26,344 nt of DNA, from positions 1-26,344 of the forward strand of contig JANNBN010000065.1 in NCBI GenBank assembly GCA_031385545.1, read 5' to 3'. Positions 15,501 to 24,400 of this stretch are shown in pieces. Positions within the stretch are counted from its first letter, which is position 1, and each line of letters begins with the position of its first letter. The notes beneath the pieces are model-generated. The model ran no database searches and had not been told where the DNA came from. It was given only the letters and a program-made list of their open reading frames with translations. The position numbers and the translations under genes are program-made. Source of the DNA: JANNBN01 sp031385545 (lineage in GTDB: Bacteria; Actinomycetota; Acidimicrobiia; Acidimicrobiales; JANYDT01).

Positions 15501-15525
15501 GGTTCATCAGCAAAGCTGATGAACC
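15501..15525. promoter_or_regulatory. Perfect 25-bp palindrome between divergent genes
   Basis: Arms GGTTCATCAGC and GCTGATGAACC, perfectly complementary over 11 bp, separated by AAA. It lies 37 bp before the decarboxylase ATG and 32 bp before the membrane-protein ATG. It could be an operator for a dimeric regulator or an RNA hairpin in either leader. Confidence 0.75.
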
Positions 15526-15562
15526 CTCGTTCAGCAGCTGAGCGTGCAACAGTTTCCACCCG

Positions 15563-17041
15563 ATGGCAACTGACAACTCTCCGGCGCATTCCACGGCCAC
15601 CTCACCAGCGACATCCACACTTGGCGCGGCTGTCATGCAGTATCACCAAGACGAGCGACGCTCCTTTCACATGCCCGGGCACAAGCAGTCCATCGGGGCG
15701 TTGCACCCCGACGCAGTGCACCTGCTGGGCGAGCGGTTGGTGGCCAACGACCTGAGCGAAATGGGAGGGTTCGACTATCTGCACGCGCCAAGCGGGAGCA
15801 TTCTCACAGCACAGCAGCGTGCAGCAGCTGTGTTCGGCGCGGCACGAACCTGGTTCCTGGTGAACGGTTCAACCGTGGGCAACCTGGCGGCGGTCACGGC
15901 GCTGCTGGGCGACGGTGACCCACTGCTGATGCTGCGGGCGTCGCACCGGTCCGTGTACGCAGGCGTGGTGCTGGCTGGGGCCGAGCCGGTTTACGTGCCG
16001 ATGCGCCACGACGCGCAGCACGACGGATGGTTCATCGGAGACGATTCGCTGTTGGACTCACTCCGACGGGGCGATGTTGCAGCGCTGCATCTCACCCGTC
16101 CGAACTACTACGGCATGGCCGTCGACATCGATCGTTGGGTCGACACCGCTCGTCGGCTCGACGTCGCCCTGATCGTCGACGAAGCGCACGGGTCGCACTT
16201 CGCATTCGACGAACGGCTTCCTCCGTCCGCGTTGGAACTGGGTGCCGACATCTCCATCCAGTCCACGCACAAAACGCTCGGCGGCCTCACCCAGGCATCC
16301 ATGCTCCACGTCAGCGAACGGGGTCTCCGATGGGCGGATCGGCTTGGCAGAGCGTTGCAGCAGCTGCAGTCCTCGTCGCCGAGCGCCGTGCTGACCGTTT
16401 CGCTCGATCTCGCGGCTGATCATCTCCGCACCGAGGGCAAGCGCCTGCTGGGCCGGGCGATCGACCTGGCGAACGCCCTCGCCGAAGCGGCACCCAGCCC
16501 GCTACGGGTCGTGCAGGCGACGGGAGCTGCGATCGACCCCACCAAGGTGGTGCTCGACGTTCGAGGTTTGGCGATGACGGGTTTCGACGCGTCGGCATGG
16601 CTGCGGGCGCACCATGGCATCTGGATCGAATTGGCCGACCAGCACCGCATCGTCTGCTCGGTCACCATCGGCGACACTTCCGACAGCATCGCCGACCTTG
16701 CCGAAGCGCTCGTCCAGCTTGCGCTGCAACGCGGGACTCGCACACCGGAGGGAAGCCCCGAATGGGTATCGCCGGCGCGCACGATGGCACCCCGCCGAGC
16801 GGTGCAGGCGGCCGTCGACGCCGTCCCCCTCGAAGCTGCAACCGACCGGGTTGCCGCCGAATACATCATCCCGTACCCGCCCGGCATCCCGCTGGTGGTC
16901 CCCGGCGAGCGGCTCACCGAGCAGGTGCTTGACGCTGTGGCGCGCTACCGGGCAGCCGGATCAAAGATTGTCGGCACCGACGACCCGACGTTGACCACGG
17001 TGATGGTGGTCAGGCACGAGCAAGCGGAAGCCGAACGGTAA
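15563..17041 (+). CDS. PLP-dependent Orn/Lys/Arg decarboxylase family protein
   Basis: A 492-residue fold-type I PLP enzyme of the short, Gram-positive type (Bacillus SpeA/YaaO-like), lacking the N-terminal wing domain of the E. coli enzymes. The family opening FHMPGHKQ is at residues 36–43, D206 in LIVDEAHGSHF binds the PLP nitrogen, and K237 in STHKTLGGLTQ forms the Schiff base. The C-terminal PYPPGIPLVVPGE is also diagnostic. It should make agmatine, cadaverine or putrescine from arginine, lysine or ornithine; the choice cannot be read by eye. The ATG at 15563 has CAGTTT seven bases upstream; an ATG at 15635 is possible but would trim the conserved first helix. The 3' end overlaps the convergent histidine-kinase gene by 32 bp. 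Confidence 0.9.
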   Translation: MATDNSPAHSTATSPATSTLGAAVMQYHQDERRSFHMPGHKQSIGALHPDAVHLLGERLVANDLSEMGGFDYLHAPSGSILTAQQRAAAVFGAARTWFLVNGSTVGNLAAVTALLGDGDPLLMLRASHRSVYAGVVLAGAEPVYVPMRHDAQHDGWFIGDDSLLDSLRRGDVAALHLTRPNYYGMAVDIDRWVDTARRLDVALIVDEAHGSHFAFDERLPPSALELGADISIQSTHKTLGGLTQASMLHVSERGLRWADRLGRALQQLQSSSPSAVLTVSLDLAADHLRTEGKRLLGRAIDLANALAEAAPSPLRVVQATGAAIDPTKVVLDVRGLAMTGFDASAWLRAHHGIWIELADQHRIVCSVTIGDTSDSIADLAEALVQLALQRGTRTPEGSPEWVSPARTMAPRRAVQAAVDAVPLEAATDRVAAEYIIPYPPGIPLVVPGERLTEQVLDAVARYRAAGSKIVGTDDPTLTTVMVVRHEQAEAER

Positions 17042-18413
17042 CGACTGCACCGGGCCGGGCCGAGAGCGGCTGCGGCGCTGGCGACCGGATGTCGATTTGC
17101 CCGCCATGCGCAGCCACGATGGAAGCAGCTATGGGAAGCCCAAGCCCGAGCGAACCCCGGCCGTCGCCGCGCCGATATCGTTCGAACACGTACGGCAGTT
17201 GCTCAGGGTCGAACCCGGGGCCGTCGTCGTGTATCTCCACCACGCCGTCGGTCTGCTCGACCCGACACCGTAAGACCACAGACGATGACCTCGATGCCGC
17301 GTTTCGCACCAGGTTGTCCAGCGCCTGACGCAGCAGGGCCATGTCGGCCTGCACCAACACGGTCGGGCCGGTTTCCGCGCTCAGCACGCAGTCGTCAAGC
17401 CTGGTCGCGGACACCAGCTCCTCGGCCAGCAGGTCGAGGCGAAGCGGTGCCAACCGGGGAACGGCTTGGCCCGCATCGAACCTGGCAAGGTCGAGCAGTT
17501 CGCTCACTCCAGCTCCGGCGCGTTCCGCTGCCGAACGAATCTCGACGAGCGATTGGACGTAGTCAACCGTCTCGCGTTCTCTCGCCAACGCGTGACCCGC
17601 CGATGCCTGGATCACCGACAGCGGTGTGCGCAGTTCGTGCGCTGCATCTGCAAGGAAATCGATCCGCTCCCGCAGGACCCGACGAGCCGGCCGCAACAAC
17701 CGGTGGGCGAGCAACGCCGTCAAGCCGCTGAGCAGCAGCCACGCGCCGAGCGACCATCTGCGCGCAGACGATCTGTCATCGCTGTTCTCCTGCCCCAGCC
17801 AGGTGGTGTCTTCGACCGTGACGATGAACGTCTCGTCGTCGTAGCGCCGGGTGAAGGTACTGAGCGAGCGACCACTCTGCTGGAACCAGGACTGAGCGGG
17901 GCCGGTCTCTGCTTCCTTCGCCAAGCGAAACAGCGGCGGCTCCAGATCAGTTGGACCCAATGCTTCGGTCGTGCGTGGTCCCGGGTTGACCACGAAGACG
18001 AGCCCGTCCTCGACCTTCTCACCACCACCCAACATCGCCTGCGACCGCAGCGTACGCTCCTGTGCGCTTGCGACGATCCCTTGCCATCGTCGGTCCTCGC
18101 GTGCGTCGATGACCCGATTGGTCAGGGCAGACAAGATCGGCGCGCTGATGATTGCCGTTGCAACGGCGACGTATACCGGGACCCGCCGAAGGGTCGATGA
18201 TCCACTGGACCGACTCGCCGCGCGGGCCATCCGGGCCCATCGGGCAGTCAGTTGTTTTGCAAACCGGATGACGTGCGAAGCCACAACTCCGCCCGAAGCA
18301 GTTCCAGGGGCGCCGGCCACGGTGCCCGGTGCTGTCTCAGCGGACGATTCGCGCACCGATTCGTCAACCGATTCGTCCACCGATTCGTCCAAGGATTCGC
18401 CCGACCGCTTCAC
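17010..18413 (-). CDS. Two-component sensor histidine kinase
   Basis: About 467 residues from the GTG at 18413. Two transmembrane helices (near residues 79–98 and 220–238) flank a periplasmic sensor region of about 120 residues. Then come a short linker with no clear HAMP domain, the phosphoacceptor H259 (FLADAAHELRTPLSVI), the N box (LDNLVRNAA), G1 (DDGPGF) and G2 (GSLGLGLPIAASIVAAHGG). It should autophosphorylate and pass phosphate to the response regulator encoded 49 bp upstream. The start is uncertain: no ribosome binding site is seen, and the N-terminus is built from a 12-bp repeat giving DES(V/L) units that contain further GTG codons. The first 75 residues are acidic and probably disordered. 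The signal sensed is unknown. Confidence 0.88.
   Translation of the reverse strand: MKRSGESLDESVDESVDESVRESSAETAPGTVAGAPGTASGGVVASHVIRFAKQLTARWARMARAASRSSGSSTLRRVPVYVAVATAIISAPILSALTNRVIDAREDRRWQGIVASAQERTLRSQAMLGGGEKVEDGLVFVVNPGPRTTEALGPTDLEPPLFRLAKEAETGPAQSWFQQSGRSLSTFTRRYDDETFIVTVEDTTWLGQENSDDRSSARRWSLGAWLLLSGLTALLAHRLLRPARRVLRERIDFLADAAHELRTPLSVIQASAGHALARERETVDYVQSLVEIRSAAERAGAGVSELLDLARFDAGQAVPRLAPLRLDLLAEELVSATRLDDCVLSAETGPTVLVQADMALLRQALDNLVRNAASRSSSVVLRCRVEQTDGVVEIHDDGPGFDPEQLPYVFERYRRGDGRGSLGLGLPIAASIVAAHGGQIDIRSPAPQPLSARPGAVVTVRLPLARA
18346..18405. repeat. 12-bp tandem repeat at the 5' end of the histidine-kinase gene (5 copies)
   Basis: Units of GATTCGTCCACC type at 18346, 18358, 18370, 18382 and 18394, with one to four differences each. 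They are in frame and encode ESx(D/R) repeats on the minus strand. Confidence 0.85.
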
Positions 18414-18462
18414 GACGCAATGAAGATCGTGTCGGGTGCGGCGCTGAGAGCAGTCACACTGA

Positions 18463-19230
18463 TCATTCTCGGTGGTTTCGCAGCGCCGTGTCGCCATCGA
18501 AGGCTGGTTGACAGTCGCCAGCATGTGAAACCGAGGCATCCGCGCCGGTCGGCTGATCGCCCGACACGGGCACGAGGTACCCCACTCCGCGGACGGTTTC
18601 GATCGGCGAGGCGCGTCCCGGCTGGTCAAGCTTGCGCCGCAACGCTGCGATATGGACCTCGAGGGTGTTGGACATTCCCTCGTAGTGCGCGTCCCACGCC
18701 TGTTCCATCAGTTCGCCGCGATCCACGACCTGCCCGGCTTTGCTCAACAGCAACCGCAGCAGTGTGAACTCACGGGTGGTCAGCGCAACCTGCACCCCAG
18801 CTCGAGCAACCGAACGGGTCACCGGGTCCAGGACCAGGTCACGGGCAACCAAGTTTGGCCGTCGTTCAGCGCGCGGACGACGCAACAGAGCCCGGACACG
18901 CGCTGCGAACTCGTCGTAGTCGAACGGCTTCGTCACGTAGTCATCGGCACCGGCGTCCAGCCCACCGATCCGGTCCAACCGTGCGTCGCGGGCGGTGAGC
19001 ATCAAAATGTGCGACGTGACACCTCTGGCGCGCCACATTTCACACAGGTCCTGACCATCACCGTCGGGGAGGCCAAGGTCCAACACGATCAGTGAGTAGT
19101 CGTTGGTGCTGACCATCTCATCGGCCAAGGTGGCCCGCCCGGCGACATCGACTGCATATCCTTCGTCCACCAGCGCTCGCCGCAACACGGTTGCCAGCGC
19201 CCGGTCATCTTCCACAACGAGCAGTCGCAT
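18463..19230 (-). CDS. OmpR/PhoB-family response regulator
   Basis: 255 residues. The receiver domain shows E7-D8-D9, the phosphoacceptor D51 (VLDLGLPDGDG), T79 and K101 (YVTKPF). The C-terminal winged helix shows TTREFTLLRLLL, the long VHIAALRRKLD recognition helix and ETVRGVGYLV. A tail of about 30 residues follows. The ATG at 19230 (MRLLVVEDD) is the natural start; CAGACT seven bases upstream suggests a leaderless transcript. It precedes its kinase gene in the same operon. An 11-bp-period direct repeat at 19256–19283 overlaps the expected -35 region, the right place for autoregulation by this class of protein. Confidence 0.95.
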   Translation of the reverse strand: MRLLVVEDDRALATVLRRALVDEGYAVDVAGRATLADEMVSTNDYSLIVLDLGLPDGDGQDLCEMWRARGVTSHILMLTARDARLDRIGGLDAGADDYVTKPFDYDEFAARVRALLRRPRAERRPNLVARDLVLDPVTRSVARAGVQVALTTREFTLLRLLLSKAGQVVDRGELMEQAWDAHYEGMSNTLEVHIAALRRKLDQPGRASPIETVRGVGYLVPVSGDQPTGADASVSHAGDCQPAFDGDTALRNHRE

Positions 19231-19255
19231 CCGGCCAAGTCTGACAGGAGCACCA

Positions 19256-19283
19256 TGAAGTTCGGCTGAAGTTCGGCTGAAGG
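19256..19283 (-). promoter_or_regulatory. Direct repeat resembling an OmpR/PhoB-family binding site
   Basis: Read on the minus strand, TTCAGC recurs every 11 bp (TTCAGCCGAAC twice, then TTCA), a phased direct repeat. OmpR/PhoB-family regulators, including the PHO boxes of actinobacteria, bind such 11-bp-spaced repeats. It lies 26–53 bp before the response regulator's ATG, over the -35 region of the candidate promoter whose -10 is CAGACT (19238–19243). Confidence 0.6.
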
Positions 19284-19363
19284 CGGCGACCGACCGGTCC
19301 GACAGGACCGGGATGGCTGCCCAGGTCACCTGCATTGACCAATGTGAACGGTGAACACCCGCC

Positions 19364-19377
19364 TACACTTGCTCGAA
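19364..19377 (+). promoter_or_regulatory. -10 element of a probable leaderless promoter for gmd
   Basis: TACACT (19364–19369) ends seven bases before the ATG at 19377, so transcription would start on the A of the start codon. No Shine-Dalgarno sequence is present. TTGACC at 19335 is too far (24 bp) to be its -35 element. Confidence 0.5.
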
Positions 19378-20354
19378 TGCCTATGAAACGCGCCCTGATC
19401 ACCGGTGTCACCGGGCAAGACGGAAGCTACCTCGCCGAGCACCTGCTTGACCTCGGCTACACCGTCATCGGCATGGTGCGCCGGTCGTCGACGGTCAACT
19501 TCGAGCGCATCGACCACATCCAGGACCGGCTCACGCTCGTCAGCGGCGACCTGCTTGATGAGGCCTCGCTCATCCACTTGCTCAACGAGCACAAGCCATC
19601 AGAGGTCTACAACCTGGCAGCGCAGAGCTTCGTGCAGACTTCGTGGCCGCAAGCGGTCTTTACGGGCGACGTCACGGCATTGGGCGTCACGCGCCTGCTC
19701 GACGCAGTACGCGTGGCTGACCCCTCCATCCGCTTCTACCAGGCGTCGTCGTCGGAGATGTTCGGCAAAGTGCAGGCCGTTCCACAGATCGAAACAACTC
19801 CCTTCTACCCCCGGTCGCCGTATGGCGTGGCCAAGCTTTATGGCCACTGGATCACCGTCAACTATCGCGAGTCCTACGACATGCACGCCTCATCGGGAAT
19901 CTTGTTCAACCACGAGTCCGAGCGACGCGGCCTCGAGTTCGTCACCCGCAAGATCACCTACAACGTGGCTCGTATCGCACACAAGGTGCAGAACGAATTG
20001 TCGCTCGGCAACCTCGATGCACGCCGGGACTGGGGCTTTGCGGGTGACTACGTCAAAGCGATGCACCTGATGCTGCAGGAGGATACTCCCGACGATTTCG
20101 TGGTAGCCACCGGCGAAACGCACGAGGTTCGAGAATTCTGCGAGCTGGCCTTTGGTCACGTCGGGCTGGACTACCGGAACCACGTCGTGCTCGACGAGCG
20201 TTTCGTTCGGCCCGCAGAGGTCGACCTGCTTGTCGGAGACCCTGCCAAGGCAGCTCTCAAGCTGGGGTGGAGGCCCGAGGTCGATTTCAAGGGCCTGGTC
20301 TCACGCATGGTCGAAGCCGACCTTGCACTGGTGGCACGCCAGATCCGCGTCTGA
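19377..20354 (+). CDS. gmd: GDP-mannose 4,6-dehydratase
   Basis: A 325-residue extended short-chain dehydrogenase. GVTGQDG at residues 10–16 is the nucleotide-binding glycine motif, SSSEMFG holds the catalytic Ser/Glu (E127), and Y149-x3-K153 (SPYGVAKLYG) completes the active site. NHESERRG and RDWGFAGDYVKAMHLML are typical of Gmd. It converts GDP-mannose to GDP-4-keto-6-deoxymannose, the precursor of GDP-fucose, GDP-rhamnose and related sugars for surface glycans. No partner epimerase or reductase is adjacent, so the final sugar is unknown. The ATG at 19377 is preferred over 19383 because it fits the leaderless promoter. Confidence 0.94.
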   Translation: MPMKRALITGVTGQDGSYLAEHLLDLGYTVIGMVRRSSTVNFERIDHIQDRLTLVSGDLLDEASLIHLLNEHKPSEVYNLAAQSFVQTSWPQAVFTGDVTALGVTRLLDAVRVADPSIRFYQASSSEMFGKVQAVPQIETTPFYPRSPYGVAKLYGHWITVNYRESYDMHASSGILFNHESERRGLEFVTRKITYNVARIAHKVQNELSLGNLDARRDWGFAGDYVKAMHLMLQEDTPDDFVVATGETHEVREFCELAFGHVGLDYRNHVVLDERFVRPAEVDLLVGDPAKAALKLGWRPEVDFKGLVSRMVEADLALVARQIRV

Positions 20355-20439
20355 CAGGCTTCGGCTTTGGGAACTGTCCCAGAGGCACCAACCGCACTGT
20401 CGGTCCCGGAGCCGATGCTATGTTGTTGCGCACCGTAAA

Positions 20440-20513
20440 GGGCGGTTAGCTCAGTTGGTTAGAGCACTTGCATGACACGCAAGAGGTCGTAGGTTCGATC
20501 CCTATACCGCCCA
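20440..20513 (+). tRNA. tRNA-Val (GAC)
   Basis: 74 nt with a full cloverleaf: acceptor GGGCGGT/ACCGCCC, D arm GCTC/GAGC, anticodon stem CTTGC/GCAAG around the loop ATGACAC (anticodon GAC), five-base variable loop, and T arm GTAGG-TTCGATC-CCTAT. The discriminator is A; CCA is not encoded. It is 85 bp downstream of gmd. Confidence 0.96.
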
Positions 20514-20527
20514 CACTGGACCCCTTG

Positions 20528-21313
20528 TCATCGGTTGCCCTGGAAAGGGTGACCAGCCCGGTATGCGGCAGGCGTCATCGCTGTTGCTGCCCGGAACTGC
20601 CGTGTGAAGCTCGGCTGGTCGTAGAAGCCGCATCGCACAGCAATGTCGGCAACCGAATGATCGGAATGCGTCAGCAGGTGCATTGCCTCGTCGAACCGGA
20701 ACCGCTGAATCAGCTGCCGGGGCGCCAGTCCGTACGCGCGCTTAACATATCTGTCGAACTTTGCCGGTGACAATCCGGCGATCTGTGCCAGGTCCCCCAT
20801 TCGGTGGGGCACCGACAGGTCTCGACGAACCTCGGCAAGGGACTCCGCCACCCCTGCAGCCGACGAGCGGTCCCCGGCTGCGATGTTCGGTTCGTGACCA
20901 CCAACTTCCATCGACACACACAGCACGCCAACCGTGTTGCCGGCGTCGGAGAGCAAACGGACCTTCGAGGTGACATGCCAGTGCGGCGTCGTGCCGGGTG
21001 CACCAATGAGCTCAAGCTGATCCTGCACCGGTTTGCCGGTACGCAACACCGCGTCGTCCTGCGCGTCGTAGGCCACGGCGAGCTCGGCCGGGAACAGCTC
21101 ATGCGCGGTCCTGCCGATCACGTGCGCCACCCGTTTGCACCCTGCCCTCTCCGCGAACAACTGGTTGGCGTAGATGTAGCGACGGTCAGAACCCTTGGCG
21201 CACGCGCTCGCCCGGGTCAGCCCGTCGAACAGCTCAGCGAACGCAGCGAGCGGCAGCGACCCGAGCAGCGCCCGTCCCGTCTCGCGGACAGCAGGTGTCG
21301 CGGCGGGAGTCAT
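20528..21313 (-). CDS. PAS-domain AraC-family transcriptional regulator
   Basis: 261 residues from the ATG at 21313. The N-terminal half is PAS-like (YIYANQLFAERAGC, VIGRTAHELFPAE, then VRLLSDAGNTVGVLCVSMEV), a sensor that may bind a small ligand. The C-terminal 100 residues hold the two AraC helix-turn-helix units (MGDLAQIAGLSPAKFDRYVK; HSVADIAVRCGFYDQPSFTR then QFRAATAMTPAAYR). It is divergent from putA with 148 bp between the starts, which contain repeated half-sites, so it is probably the activator or repressor of proline catabolism; that role is inferred from position only. A GTG at 21328 is an alternative start; CAGAAT six bases before the ATG favours 21313. Confidence 0.9.
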   Translation of the reverse strand: MTPAATPAVRETGRALLGSLPLAAFAELFDGLTRASACAKGSDRRYIYANQLFAERAGCKRVAHVIGRTAHELFPAELAVAYDAQDDAVLRTGKPVQDQLELIGAPGTTPHWHVTSKVRLLSDAGNTVGVLCVSMEVGGHEPNIAAGDRSSAAGVAESLAEVRRDLSVPHRMGDLAQIAGLSPAKFDRYVKRAYGLAPRQLIQRFRFDEAMHLLTHSDHSVADIAVRCGFYDQPSFTRQFRAATAMTPAAYRAGHPFQGNR

Positions 21314-21384
21314 TCGGCAATTCTGCACCGCTGCCCGGCACTGTTCGACGAATCATCAAAATCGCTGGAGCTGGGTCACAGGAC

Positions 21385-21428
21385 CGACTTGTACCCAATG
21401 GCGCCCAAGTCGTGACCTTCGGTACAAG
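21385..21428. promoter_or_regulatory. Candidate operator half-sites between araC-type gene and putA
   Basis: Three related half-sites: CGACTTGTACC (21385–21395, plus), CGACTTGG (minus strand, 21405–21412) and GTCTTGTACC (minus strand, 21421–21430). CTTGTACC/GGTACAAG form a perfect 8-bp inverted pair and CGACTTG/CAAGTCG a 7-bp pair. They are likely sites for the adjacent AraC-type regulator. Confidence 0.55.
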
Positions 21429-21451
21429 ACTTCTCGCCTCGAATTCGCAAA

Positions 21452-21473
21452 GACTGAGCGGATGAGCTCAGTC
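21452..21473 (+). promoter_or_regulatory. Hairpin with the putA start codon in its loop
   Basis: GACTGAGC (21452–21459) and GCTCAGTC (21466–21473) are perfectly complementary. The six-base loop GGATGA holds the putA ATG. In an mRNA with a leader this could restrict initiation. Confidence 0.5.
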
Positions 21474-24400
21474 GAGGACGACCGGTCGGCCGACCAGGCT
21501 GTGGAGACAGTGCATCAGCTGTTGACCGAGGCTCGACCGACACGAGCGGAACAGCGCACCGCAGAGCGGCTGGACCGCATCCTTGGCGACCCCGCAAGCC
21601 GCGACGCATTGATGACGCTGACCGATGACGTGCTGCGCATCACGGACCCAAATCATGCGTTGGCTCGGATGAGTTCGGTGGTCGGCGGTGGTCTTGCCGG
21701 GTTCGGCCGCACGGACCGCAGTGCCCTGCGCCTCGCGGACACACTCGCCCGACACCTTCCGTCGGTCGGGCGACGGATCCTGAAGCGCATCGTCGATGCT
21801 CGAATCGTGGCCGAGACCCACGGCGTCATCCTCCCTGCCGAAACGGGTGGCAACCGCCTGGGCCGCGACCTCGGTCGGTCCTTGGCACGTCTGGCCGATC
21901 AGGGGTTCGCAACCAACATCAATCTCCTCGGCGAGTCGATCCTCGGTGATCGAGAAGCACAGGACCGGTTGGACCGGGTGTGCGACACCCTGCTGCGCCC
22001 GGACACCGGCTACGTGTCGGTGAAGATCTCGGCCCTGTGCGCCAACCTCGACGTGCTCGCGTTCGACCATTCGGTCGATCGGATAGCGGACCGCCTTCGG
22101 GTTCTGTATCGCGTCGCGCTCAGCCGAACACCGGTCGGGTTCGTGAACCTGGACATGGAGGAGTACCGCGACCTTGCGCTCACGATCTCGGCATTCACCC
22201 GGGTACTGAGCGAACCCGAGTTCAGCAGCCTGGAGGCAGGAATTGTTCTGCAGGCTTACCTTCCTGACACGGTCCGCGCCCTTGATGATCTGGCCGCCTG
22301 GGCCACGGAACGCCGCAACCTCGGTGGCGCGGGGATCAAGGTGCGTCTCGTGAAAGGCGCAAACCTGGCGATGGAGCAGGTCGAAGCGGAATTGCACGGC
22401 TGGGAACAAGCTCCATACACATCAAAAGCGGCGGTTGACGCCAACCTGAAGCGGCTCGTGGAACGTGCCCTCGACCCGAAACTCGACGGTGCACTGCGGA
22501 TCGGGCTGGGGTCGCACAACCTGTTCGACATCGACTGGGCCGCCGACCTTGCAGACCAGCTGGGTCACCGCCACCGACTGGAGTTGGAGATGCTTGCCGG
22601 TATGGCACCGGCGCAAGCGAGAGCAGTGAACAATCGGCTGGGTCGTGTGCGGGTCTATGCCCCCGTGGTCGAACGAAGCGCCATGGACGCTGCCATCTCG
22701 TATCTCGCACGCCGCCTCGACGAGAACGCAGCACCACAGAACTTTCTCCGCAACCTGTTGCGCATCCAACCCGGCTCGGCCACATTCGCCGCCGAAGAGG
22801 CGCGGTTCCGGGCTGCGACTGCGGGCCGCCATCGGCTCAGCAGCGAACCACGGCGAACACAGGACCGAACGCAGCCGTTGTCTCGTGCCAACGAACAGGC
22901 TGATTTCGTCAACACCCCTGACACCGACTTCACCATCCCGGCCAACCGAGGGTGGATCGCCGACGCGCTCGCAACGATAAGCGTGCAGCCGATCGATTCG
23001 GTCTCCAGGGTGAACCAGATCGACGGTGTCGTTTCGCTGGCCGGTGCAACATGCGGATGGGGCACCCTCATTGAGCGTCGCGAGATGCTTGCGTCACTCG
23101 CCCACCTGATGGAACGCGAGCGCGGCGACACACTCGCGCTGATGGCGAAGACCGCTGCGAAAACCGTCCGGGAAGGCGACCCCGAGGTTTCCGAGGCGAT
23201 CGACGCGGTCCGGTTCGCAGCCACAGCCGGGATCGACACACTTCGCAACCTGGTGGCCGATGGGCTTGACGTGCGCCCCGCAGGTACCGTCGTCATCGCA
23301 GCACCATGGAACTTTCCGTATGCAATCCCGTCGCTGTCGCTCGCCTCGGCCCTCGCCGCCGGCTGCAGCGTGATCGTGAAACCAGCGCCGGAGACTTCGG
23401 CGGTGGGTGCACACCTCGTGGACCAATGCCACCGTGCCGGGCTTCCTCACGGCGCCGTGCAACTGGTCGTGTGTGACGACGGCCCGGTCGGCACGCATCT
23501 GGTCACCCACCCCGACGTTGCGCGGGTCGTGCTGACGGGTGCCAGCGCCACCGCCGCGTCGTTTCTCGCGGCAGACCCGCACATGGGACTGCTCGCGGAG
23601 ACGAGTGGCAAGAACGCGATGGTGATCACCAATGCAGCCGACCTGGACCAGGCCATCGCAGCGCTCACCCGCTCCGCCTTCGGGCACGCCGGGCAGAAGT
23701 GTTCAGCGGCGAGCCTGGCCATCCTGGTCGGCACACTTGCATCCGACGACTCGTTCCTGAGCAGGCTCGCCGATTCGACAACCAGTTTGACGGTCGGCCC
23801 GGCAGACGAGCTGTCAACAGTGATCGGCCCGCTGATCGCCGCGCCGTCTGCGAACCTCCGGCGAGCGCTGTGCACTCTTGATCCAGGCGAGCGGTGGTTG
23901 GTGCAGCCCCGTTGCCTCACCACGGACGAGACACAGTGGACTCCGGGGATCAGGCTCGGCGTTCAGCCAGGCTCGTGGTTCCACCTGACCGAGTGCTTCG
24001 GCCCGGTGCTGGGCATCATGACTGCGCCCGATCTCGACTCGGCGACCGAGATGCAGAACGCAACCGGCTACGGACTGACCGGCGGTCTGCAGAGTTTGGA
24101 CCCAACTGAAATACAGCAGTGGCTACGCACCGTTGAAGTCGGCAACGCGTATGTGAACCGGCAGATGACCGGAGCGATCGTGGGCCGCCAGCCGTTCGGC
24201 GGCTGGAAACAGTCGTCGGTCGGCGGTAGCGCAAAGCCCGGTGGACCGGATCACCAGCTGATGTTTGCGTCGGTGACCGCTCCTGCAGTTCCTGATCGCG
24301 ACGTTGCAAAAGCGTCCTATCGGACTGCATGGGAAACCATCTACTCGGTCGACGTCGACATGAGCGGACTGAGCTGCGAGCACAACGTGCTGCGCCATCA

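Noticed and set aside
19335..19369. TTGACC/TACACT as a complete promoter for gmd
   Set aside because: The spacer is 23 bp, too long for a standard promoter; only the -10 element is kept.
20440..20530. Integration site or genomic island at tRNA-Val
   Set aside because: No integrase and no second copy of the tRNA 3' end are seen; both flanks are ordinary chromosomal genes.
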